Shown piece by piece: positions 1 to 5,858 of a stretch of DNA of 9,220 nt. The DNA lies in assembly GCA_038065015.1 (NCBI GenBank), contig JBBTRU010000052.1, positions 1 to 9,220 on the forward strand, given 5' to 3'. The notes under the pieces were generated by a model that ran no database searches, was not told the origin of the DNA, and was given only the letters and a program-made list of their open reading frames with translations. How positions within the stretch are numbered: position 1 is the first letter of the stretch; each line of letters opens with the position of its first letter. Position numbers and translations under genes: made by a program. The stretch comes from CAIPSZ01 sp038065015. GTDB taxonomy: Bacteria > Patescibacteriota > Patescibacteriia > PEXW01.

Positions 1-10
1 AACCTTCCTC

Positions 11-43
11 ACCCTTAGCCTACCCGAGACTTACCCTTTAAGG
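11..43. promoter_or_regulatory. Three 11-bp-spaced ACCC repeats upstream of a promoter
   Basis: ACCC occurs at 11, 22 and 33, exactly 11 bp apart. The first and third copies extend to ACCCTT. The array ends about 16 bp before a TTGACA box. Tandem 11-bp direct repeats are the classic binding pattern of OmpR/PhoB-type response regulators, so this could be an operator for the small gene at 141. The repeat unit is short and could be chance. Nothing else is recognisable in positions 1-59. Confidence 0.25.
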
Positions 44-59
44 TTAACTGTACACGGGG

Positions 60-88
60 TTGACAAAGCCCTTTGCGCGTGCTACCTT
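60..88 (+). promoter_or_regulatory. Promoter of the small gene at 141
   Basis: A perfect -35 box TTGACA (60-65) is followed by a 17-bp spacer and the -10-like hexamer TACCTT (83-88). TGC stands directly before the hexamer, giving an extended -10. The predicted start near 95 leaves a leader of about 46 nt before the ATG at 141. The -10 matches consensus only at its T, A and final T, but the same arrangement recurs at 3759-3787. Confidence 0.55.
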
Positions 89-126
89 TCGGCGTTATAA
101 CAGAAGCAAATAGACATTAAACACCT

Positions 127-134
127 AAAAGGAG
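127..134 (+). promoter_or_regulatory. Strong Shine-Dalgarno site of the small gene
   Basis: AAAAGGAG lies 6 nt before the ATG at 141 and fixes the start of the small gene. It is the only strong ribosome binding site I find in the window; the other genes have none or a very weak one. Confidence 0.7.
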
Positions 135-140
135 ACCGCT

Positions 141-443
141 ATGGCACGCAAGCCTGGCCCCGTACTTTGCTATCTCATTGGCATTCGCGGTGCAGATACC
201 AGATTCTGCATACATGCGACGTGCTGGACAGCGGCAAGGAAAAAACTCGCCGCATACCAGCGACAACATGGGGGCGCCTATTACCTCAAGAACCCTATGA
301 CGCACGCCCCAGATGCCTGCCCGTATTGTGAAGTGCTGTCTGATGTGCCTGCAGCACCTCGCCAGCAAGATTCTTTTCATCCTGCGAGTGCACAGGCACT
401 AAAAAAACAGGACGCACATCTTCGCCGCTACAATGTTGATTGA
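141..443 (+). CDS. Hypothetical cysteine-containing small protein (100 aa)
   Basis: I do not recognise this protein. It is supported as a gene by its own promoter (60-88), a strong Shine-Dalgarno site 6 nt before the ATG, and a terminator-like hairpin after the stop. The product is 100 residues and basic. It has five cysteines: C10, C23-X4-C28 (with H25 between) and a CPYC pair at C60 and C63. The CX4C and CX2C pairs could together hold a zinc ion; the CPYC could instead be a redox pair, although no thioredoxin-like fold is evident. The N-terminal half (residues 1-50) is rich in R and K, while the tail after residue 68 is polar and probably disordered. No signal peptide or membrane segment is visible. 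It converges on mfd with only 20 bp between the stop codons, and is not in an operon here. Function unknown. Confidence 0.7.
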   Translation: MARKPGPVLCYLIGIRGADTRFCIHATCWTAARKKLAAYQRQHGGAYYLKNPMTHAPDACPYCEVLSDVPAAPRQQDSFHPASAQALKKQDAHLRRYNVD

Positions 444-454
444 CCTTTCTGCAC

Positions 455-488
455 AGGCGACCCTTACTCGGCCGCCTTTTTCTTTTTT
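455..488 (+). terminator. Intrinsic terminator of the small gene
   Basis: AGGCG (455-459) pairs with CGCCT (473-477) around a 13-nt loop. It is followed by a long T-tract, TTTTTCTTTTTT (477-488). The stem is short, and a variant with a bulge is also possible (GG and CGA pairing with TCG and CC). The T-tract lies inside the 3' end of mfd on the other strand, where it encodes the lysine run of the Mfd tail. Confidence 0.5.
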
Positions 489-3400
489 CGTTCCCCGCCT
501 GCAACACCTTCCCGCTCAGCGGGATGGCGGGCAGGCTTCTTGGTTTTTTCTTCCGTCGCTGCTGCGGTACCTTTTTCAAACACCGCGATTATTTTTTTCA
601 GCGTCACAATCCAATCCTTGCCCAGATTGGATTTATCTATTTTTAATTGGTCGGGTGTGAGCTGCCAGCCCTCGGCAATTTCGAAGAGGGGCTTAAGCCG
701 CGTCACGTCAATTGGCCGCAGGAAGCGCACAATGAGCCGCTCGTTAGGCCCCAAGCGTACGAGCTGGATGTTGGTGATGTCGGTTTTCTGGGCCAGCAAC
801 TTGAGCTCGAGGAGTTTAAAGAGCGATTCCAAACTCGGCGGTGCTATCCGATCGCGGGTGAGCTGGTCGTGGTAGTGCCAGAGTTCGCCCACGCTGGCCA
901 TGTTGGCTAGGTCTTGGTAAATGCGCAGGCGATTGCGCTCGTCTGGCTCGAAGTCTTGCGGGATGCCCACGGAGAGCGGTAGGTCGATGGTGACGTCGTG
1001 AATGCTCGGCAGGGCCGCGCCGGTTTTGAGCTCGGCAATTTCTTGCGCGAGCAGGCGCGTGTACAGCCCCAAGCCCAGGGCGGCGACGTGGCCGTGCTGC
1101 TGGTTGCCGAGGATGTTGCCCGTGCCGCGAATTTCCAAATCCCGCAAGGCCACTTGCATACCCGAGCCCAGGGCCTTGGCTTCTTCCAAGCCGACGAGGC
1201 GCTGCTTCGCATCACCGGTGAGCTTTTGGCTGTGGTAGAGGAAGAAGGCGTAGGCTTGGCGGTTGCCGCGGCCAATGCGCCCGCGGAGCTGGTAGAGCTG
1301 CGAGAGGCCGAACTTTGGGGCTTGGTCGACGATAAGTGTGTTGACGTTTGGCAAGTCTAAGCCATTCTCAATAATCGTCGAGCACACGAGTACGTCCAAT
1401 TCGTAGGCATCAAATTTGTGCATGACCTCGGCGAGCTGCTCTTCGGGCAGCTGGCCGTGCGCCACGCCAATACGCGCCTTCGGGAAAAGCAACTGCAGCT
1501 CGCGGGCTTTGTCGTGGATGGTTTCGACGTTGTTGTAGAGGAAGTAGGCTTGGCCTTGGCGAGCGAATTCCCGCGTGAGCGCTTCGCGGATAATGTCATC
1601 GGTGTAGGGGGTTATGGTTGTCTCAATTGGTTGCCGGCCTTCGGGCGGCGTCTCGATCATGCTCACGTCCCGCAGGTTGGAGAGGACGAAATTGAGCGTG
1701 CGCGGGATGGGCGTGGCGCTCATGGTAAGCACGTGCGCTTGCAAGCGGAATTGTTTGAGCCGCTCTTTTTGGCCAACGCCAAAGCGTTGCTCTTCATCAA
1801 TGATAATGAGCCCGAGATTTTTAAAGTGCACGTCGCGCGAGAGCAGGCGGTGCGTGCCAATGACAATTTGTACGTCGCCGCGGTTGATGCCGGCAATAGT
1901 CTCGTCTTGCTCTTTCGTCGATTCGAAACGCGAGAGCAAGCCAATGTTTACCTTGAGGTGCGCTAGACGCTTGTTGAACGTGTCGTAGTGCTGCTGCGTT
2001 AGGATGGTGGTGGGGGAGAGCACGGCCACTTGGTACCCGTTGACCACGGCTTTGTGCGCCGCGCGGATAGCGACTTCGGTCTTGCCAAAGCCCACGTCGC
2101 CGCACACCAGCCGGTCCATGGGGCGCTCGCCTTGCAGATCGGCAAACACTTCTTCGATGGCGCGCATCTGGTCCGGCGTTTCGTCGTAGGGGAAGGAAGC
2201 CGCGAGGGCCTTTTCCTCGGGGGTGAGGTGCTGCATGGGCCGGACGCGGACCAGCTCGCGGGCGGCGTAGAGCTTGACCAGCTCTTTGGCCAGCTGGCGG
2301 GTATCTTCGCGGACCTTCCGCGTCACCTGGTACCAGTTGCTGCCGTGCAGGCGGTGTAGGGGCGGGTGGCTGACGCCAATGTACTTGGAGAGTTTTTCCG
2401 CCAGTTCGACCGGCACCGAGAGCCGGTCTTTCTCGGCGTACTCCAGCACGAAGTACTCTTTGGCCACGCCGTTGACCACGTCGTTGCGCATGCCGCGGAA
2501 CAAGCCAATGCCGTGGTCTAGGTGCACCGCGTAGTCGCCAGCTTTGAGCTCGGCCAAGAACGAGGTATCCAAACCGCGCGTGCGTACCGTCGGTTGCTCG
2601 CGGGGGAATATTTCCCGGTCCGTGAGCACCAGGAGTTTGGCCGGAGCCGAGCGAAAACCGGTAATGGCCATATTGAAGGGCACCTCCCAGCACTCGGGCA
2701 GGGGAATATCGTGCTCTTTGCATAGGGCGGCCAACTGTTTCTTGCGGGCGGTGAGCACCACGACGCGCGTCTTCTTCCAGCTCTTTGCATCGGTGACGAA
2801 GCGGGCGTACTGCCCGGCATAGAGCGGCGCCGGGCGCGCATCAATAGCCACGTCGGCATCACCGCCCCCAAAGGTGCGTAAATGTACCGTGGGGTAGTTG
2901 TGGATGGTACCGAGCGCTGTCTGCCGATCCTCGTCGCCAATGTCGTCGGCATCCGTTACCACCATGAGGGTGCGCGGTCGCTCCAGGTATTGCACCAGGG
3001 TCGTGTCGTTGTCGCGGGCGGGCATGCGCGCCGGCGGCACGGTTATGTGCGCTAGTTTGGCCCCGGCCTTGTTCGCATGGTCTACCGCATGGAGCGTTGC
3101 AATAGTGCGATCGTCAAATTCCACGCGCACGGGGTGCTGCGCGCCCACGGGGTAGACATCCAGCACGCCGCCGCGCCGCGCGAACTCGCCCGGACCCGAC
3201 ACCATAGATTCGGCCATGTACCCGTGCTCCACTAGGTGGCGGGACATGTCCGTGGTTGAGAAGGCGGCGCCGGGACGCAGGGTGAGGACGCCATCGCTGA
3301 AGTGCTTTTTTTCTGGCAGAGGCGTGAGTATCTGTCGCGGCGTGAGCACGAGTATTGCTGGCGCCCCGGTAAGCAGGTGGGTGAGTACCGGCGGGGTTAT

Positions 3401-3661
3401 TTCGGTTGCCAGCGCGCTGCCGTCGCTAACGTGCAATGCCGTCAGCGCGGCGAGTACCCGGCCCTGGTGGTCGGCATCGTCCACCAGCCACAGCACATGC
3501 GGTCGCGGTTGCTGCCGCAACGCTTCCGCGATGATGGCAACTTGCGCCGTTATCTCGGGTACGCCGGTGGTATGGATGTGTTTGCCAGCTCGAAGCGCCG
3601 CAATGGCAGGTGCGGGCAGGGGAATATGCAAGGGTTCAAAAACGGTCGGTCGAGCGGGCAT
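464..3661 (-). CDS. mfd: Transcription-repair coupling factor Mfd
   Basis: Mfd is an ATP-driven DNA translocase that removes RNA polymerase stalled at lesions and recruits UvrA for nucleotide excision repair. A divergent UvrB-like N-terminal module comes first, with a GEFARRGG segment near residue 158. The CarD-like RNA-polymerase-binding domain begins near residue 375 (GDYAVHLDHGIGLFRGM). The RecG-like motor follows: Walker A GDVGFGKT (521-528), DEEQ (622-625), SATPIPRT (from 648) and QLRGRIGRG (from 791). A TRG-like segment DLEIRGTGNILG and a C-terminal TRCF domain complete it. The 1065 residues compare with 1148 in E. coli. About 100 residues are missing between the UvrB-like part and the polymerase-binding domain. 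The last 25 residues are a lysine- and glutamate-rich tail. ATG 3661 is the first possible start after an in-frame TAG, and no Shine-Dalgarno is visible. A minimal ATG-TAA (3672-3667) lies just upstream. The promoter is unclear; a TATCTT in the gap is the only candidate -10 I saw. Confidence 0.97.
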   Translation of the reverse strand: MPARPTVFEPLHIPLPAPAIAALRAGKHIHTTGVPEITAQVAIIAEALRQQPRPHVLWLVDDADHQGRVLAALTALHVSDGSALATEITPPVLTHLLTGAPAILVLTPRQILTPLPEKKHFSDGVLTLRPGAAFSTTDMSRHLVEHGYMAESMVSGPGEFARRGGVLDVYPVGAQHPVRVEFDDRTIATLHAVDHANKAGAKLAHITVPPARMPARDNDTTLVQYLERPRTLMVVTDADDIGDEDRQTALGTIHNYPTVHLRTFGGGDADVAIDARPAPLYAGQYARFVTDAKSWKKTRVVVLTARKKQLAALCKEHDIPLPECWEVPFNMAITGFRSAPAKLLVLTDREIFPREQPTVRTRGLDTSFLAELKAGDYAVHLDHGIGLFRGMRNDVVNGVAKEYFVLEYAEKDRLSVPVELAEKLSKYIGVSHPPLHRLHGSNWYQVTRKVREDTRQLAKELVKLYAARELVRVRPMQHLTPEEKALAASFPYDETPDQMRAIEEVFADLQGERPMDRLVCGDVGFGKTEVAIRAAHKAVVNGYQVAVLSPTTILTQQHYDTFNKRLAHLKVNIGLLSRFESTKEQDETIAGINRGDVQIVIGTHRLLSRDVHFKNLGLIIIDEEQRFGVGQKERLKQFRLQAHVLTMSATPIPRTLNFVLSNLRDVSMIETPPEGRQPIETTITPYTDDIIREALTREFARQGQAYFLYNNVETIHDKARELQLLFPKARIGVAHGQLPEEQLAEVMHKFDAYELDVLVCSTIIENGLDLPNVNTLIVDQAPKFGLSQLYQLRGRIGRGNRQAYAFFLYHSQKLTGDAKQRLVGLEEAKALGSGMQVALRDLEIRGTGNILGNQQHGHVAALGLGLYTRLLAQEIAELKTGAALPSIHDVTIDLPLSVGIPQDFEPDERNRLRIYQDLANMASVGELWHYHDQLTRDRIAPPSLESLFKLLELKLLAQKTDITNIQLVRLGPNERLIVRFLRPIDVTRLKPLFEIAEGWQLTPDQLKIDKSNLGKDWIVTLKKIIAVFEKGTAAATEEKTKKPARHPAEREGVAGGERKKKKAAE
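497..536. repeat. GC-rich nested hairpin inside the mfd 3' end
   Basis: GCCTGC (497-502) pairs with GCAGGC (531-536). Within this, CCCGC (511-515) pairs with GCGGG (519-523) around TCA. It encodes part of the low-complexity Mfd tail. The modules GCCTGC, CCCGC, GCGGG and GCAGGC are the same as in the hairpin at 7758-7783, so this is probably a member of a dispersed palindromic repeat family. Confidence 0.5.
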
Positions 3662-3700
3662 GCGTTTTACATCAGGAGTTTGGCGTAAGCAACATTCCTA

Positions 3701-3740
3701 GCGCGGGCGTCTCTGCCCGCGCAGGCACGGAGGCCTGCGC
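3701..3740. repeat. Two overlapping, mutually exclusive GC-rich hairpins upstream of mfd
   Basis: GCGCGGGC (3701-3708) pairs with GCCCGCGC (3715-3722) over a 6-nt loop. GCGCAGGC (3719-3726) pairs with GCCTGCGC (3733-3740), also over a 6-nt loop. Both stems are perfect 8-mers and share GCGC at 3719-3722, so only one can form at a time. No T-tract follows directly on either strand, so they are not standard terminators. They lie 40-79 nt upstream of the mfd start and would be in its leader if transcription starts beyond them. Confidence 0.6.
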
Positions 3741-3758
3741 TTGGGTTTAAGATAAGTG

Positions 3759-3787
3759 TTGACAGAAAAAAAGCGATTTGCTAGGTT
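3759..3787 (+). promoter_or_regulatory. Promoter of the 105-nt RNA
   Basis: A perfect TTGACA (3759-3764), a 17-bp spacer and TAGGTT (3782-3787), preceded by TGC (extended -10). The predicted start, 7 nt beyond the -10, is position 3794. That is exactly the first base of the long stem of the candidate RNA. No start codon with a ribosome binding site and a substantial reading frame follows on this strand. Confidence 0.65.
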
Positions 3788-3793
3788 GGGGTG

Positions 3794-3898
3794 CTGTTCA
3801 TTGGTATCCTACGTCCACCGAGTGATCATGAGGTTACCCCTCCTATTACCTCGTGAGCGCTTTCCCGTGGACGTGGGGTACGAGTGAGCAGTTTTTTT
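3794..3898 (+). ncRNA. Candidate rod-shaped small RNA, family unknown
   Basis: The span from the predicted start to the end of a T-run folds almost completely. Positions 3794-3818 pair with 3867-3891 as a 25-bp stem with one G-G mismatch (3803/3882) and several G-U pairs. An internal loop of 7 and 10 nt (3819-3825, 3857-3866) follows. Then comes a 9-bp stem (3826-3834 with 3848-3856), capped by a 13-nt loop containing ACCCCTCC. Seven T residues (3892-3898) directly follow the long stem, giving an intrinsic terminator. Promoter, fold and terminator are in register, which argues for a real transcription unit. It lacks the GGAA/AGCA apical signature of SRP RNA and is too short for usual 6S RNA, although a rod with an internal loop is faintly 6S-like. 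The exposed CCUCC could pair with ribosome binding sites. It is convergent with pth, overlapping its stop codon by 2 nt. Confidence 0.65.
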
Positions 3899-4520
3899 AT
3901 TGCGCACTGTTGTACTGGTTTGCCGCCGCTTCTGGGCCTTTTGCCAGCGCCAGCGTGAGCGCCGCCACGGCCCGTTCTATGACTGCCGGTAGCCCGCTTT
4001 GCTGCTCCGGGTCCCAGTTTGCCAGCACGTAATCGGCGACATCGTATTTTGCAATAGCCCATTCGCGGGGGTCGACGCGGCCGTCGGCGTTGGCATCGAG
4101 TGGGCGCGGCCGGCTGATGCCAATGCGCACCCGCCAGAAATCCTGGGTGTGGAGTTGCTCGATGATGGAAGCGACGCCGTTGTGCCCGCCCGCCGAAATA
4201 TTGCGGTGTATTTTTAGGCTGCCGAATGGAATATCCATGTCGTCGTGCACCACCCAGAGGTTACCCGGTTCGATGTGGTAGAACCGGCTAGTATGCATCA
4301 CCGCGCGGCCCGAATCGTTCATGAAGGTGGTGGGTTTGAGTACCCAGGCTTTGGGTTCGGTTATTTTAGCGGTGAGTAACCCGTGGAGGCTGGCCTGCTC
4401 CTGGTAGGGTGGCAGTTGCCACGCCCCCACGAGAGCGTCGAGGATATGGAAGCCAAGGTTATGGCGGTTGCTCTGGTGCTTCTCGCCGGGGTTGCCCAGG
4501 CCAACGATGAGTATACTCAT
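3897..4520 (-). CDS. pth: Peptidyl-tRNA hydrolase with an EF-hand-like insert
   Basis: Pth cleaves the ester bond of peptidyl-tRNAs that drop off ribosomes, recycling tRNA in the cytosol. The signature residues fall at the same numbers as in E. coli: N10 in GLGNPG, catalytic H20 in NRHNLG, N68 in TTFMN, D93 in VHDDMD and N114 in GGHNG. Length is 207 residues against about 194 in E. coli. The extra length is mostly an insert between the RIGISRP strand and the VADYVL segment. It holds D142-A-N144-A-D146-G147-R-V149-D150-P-R-E153, which matches the 12-residue EF-hand calcium loop at every key position. The start ATG overlaps the der stop codon (ATGA, 4-nt overlap), so translation is probably coupled; only a weak AAGAG precedes it. 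It is the last gene of the LCP-der-pth operon. No T-tract follows on its strand. Confidence 0.97.
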   Translation of the reverse strand: MSILIVGLGNPGEKHQSNRHNLGFHILDALVGAWQLPPYQEQASLHGLLTAKITEPKAWVLKPTTFMNDSGRAVMHTSRFYHIEPGNLWVVHDDMDIPFGSLKIHRNISAGGHNGVASIIEQLHTQDFWRVRIGISRPRPLDANADGRVDPREWAIAKYDVADYVLANWDPEQQSGLPAVIERAVAALTLALAKGPEAAANQYNSAQ

Positions 4521-5848
4521 ATGCTCTTGGCAAAAGGTTGCGAGACGCGGACGATAATTGGCGTGCCGCCGAAGTCGTAGGCGGTGCGCAGCAGCTTGGC
4601 CACGGCCAGGCCATAGGCTTTCGGGAGCGCTTCCCGTTTGCTCGTCGCCAGCTCAAAGGTTGGCGGGGAAGTTTTTATTTGGCGGAGTTCCGTGGCAATA
4701 ACCTGCTTCTTGCCCGCCGCCGGCCGAAGCCGGATGGCGGCGTTGCGCAGCAGCGCGGTGAGTTCGGCTTGCGGGATAGTGCGCCGCCGCTCCCGATCGA
4801 TAGCCACAGCCAGATCGAGGATGCGACGGACGTTGTGCTTCTCGGTGGCCGAGGTGAACACCATGGGCGCCCAGGCAACGTAGGGCAAAGACCGGCGGAT
4901 GTACTTCTCGGCCCGCAGCGGGGAGGTTGGCACTTTATCCGGGATGCGGTCCCACTGGTTTGCCACTAAGATCATGCCCGTGCCGCGTTCACCAATGTCG
5001 CCCGCGAGCGTTTTTTCCACCAGCCCAATGCCGTCGGGCATCGACCAGACCAGCGCGGCCACGTCGGCATGCTCCAGGGCGCTGCGCGTGGCATACAAGC
5101 TCATGGCTTCGATACGATTGTTCGTGCGGCCGTGGGTGCGCACGCCGGCGGTGTCGACCAACGTTATTGCTGTACCTTTGTAGACCAGGTCGAAAGCAGC
5201 GGCATCGCGGGTCGTGTGCGGCTGGCTGGACACCACGCGTACTTCATCGTGGAGCAGCGTATTGGTAATTGCCGATTTGCCCACATTGGTTCGGCCAATC
5301 AGCACCACCTTAATGCCCCGCCCGCGGTTTTTTTGCAGCACCGGCTGGGGCAGTTGCTTGGCAATTGCATCCAGGAGGTCGCCCGTGCCGCCGCCATTTT
5401 TTGCAGAGACGGCAACCACATCGACCCCCCCGCGTTGAAATGGCGTGGTGGCACTGCCCGAACGACGGTCACTCGGCGTATCCGTTTTATTCACCGCGAC
5501 CACGACGTGCTTTTTATCCTTGAGCAGTTGGTGGAGTAACCGCCGCTCTTCTTGCCGCAGGCCTGCGCTTGCTTCGGTTACCAGCACAATCATAAATGCA
5601 GTTTTCATGGCGGTTTGCACTTGGCGCAGCACGGCCGCATGCAGCTCATCCGGTTTTTCAATATCAAAACCGCCGCTATCCACCAAGGTAAATTCCCGGC
5701 CCGCCCAGGTTACCGTCTGTCGCTGCAGGTCGCGCGTGGTGTGGGGGGTGGGGTCGGCAATAGCCAAACGCCCGTCGGTGAGGCGGTTGAAGAGCGATGA
5801 TTTACCGACATTGGTCCGCCCGAGGAGGAGGACGGCAGGCAGAGCCAT
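4517..5848 (-). CDS. der: Double-domain ribosome assembly GTPase Der (EngA)
   Basis: Der is an essential GTPase with two tandem G domains and a KH-like C-terminal domain, acting in 50S subunit maturation. G domain 1 has the P-loop GRTNVGKS at 10-17, DSGG as the G3 motif and NKTD as G4. G domain 2 has GRTNVGKS at 185-192, DTAG as G3 and NQWD at 297-300 as G4. The C-terminal region from about residue 330 fits the KH-like domain. The 443 residues are in the family range but shorter than E. coli (490). Three oddities: both P-loops have threonine where GRPNVGKS is usual; the first G3 is DSGG rather than DTGG; and the second G4 has glutamine instead of the lysine of NKxD. The gene starts 10 nt after the LCP stop codon, with no ribosome binding site visible, and overlaps pth by 4 nt. 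Confidence 0.97.
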   Translation of the reverse strand: MALPAVLLLGRTNVGKSSLFNRLTDGRLAIADPTPHTTRDLQRQTVTWAGREFTLVDSGGFDIEKPDELHAAVLRQVQTAMKTAFMIVLVTEASAGLRQEERRLLHQLLKDKKHVVVAVNKTDTPSDRRSGSATTPFQRGGVDVVAVSAKNGGGTGDLLDAIAKQLPQPVLQKNRGRGIKVVLIGRTNVGKSAITNTLLHDEVRVVSSQPHTTRDAAAFDLVYKGTAITLVDTAGVRTHGRTNNRIEAMSLYATRSALEHADVAALVWSMPDGIGLVEKTLAGDIGERGTGMILVANQWDRIPDKVPTSPLRAEKYIRRSLPYVAWAPMVFTSATEKHNVRRILDLAVAIDRERRRTIPQAELTALLRNAAIRLRPAAGKKQVIATELRQIKTSPPTFELATSKREALPKAYGLAVAKLLRTAYDFGGTPIIVRVSQPFAKSI

Positions 5849-5858
5849 ACAGCAGGGA

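Noticed and set aside
1821..2723. A 300-residue minus-strand frame within mfd
   Set aside because: It is an alternative frame of a strongly conserved mfd region, rich in R, G and P as expected for GC-rich shadow frames, with no recognisable domain.
3794..3898. SRP (4.5S) RNA, because of the rod shape and length
   Set aside because: The apical part lacks the conserved GGAA and AGCA elements and has a C-rich 13-nt loop instead.
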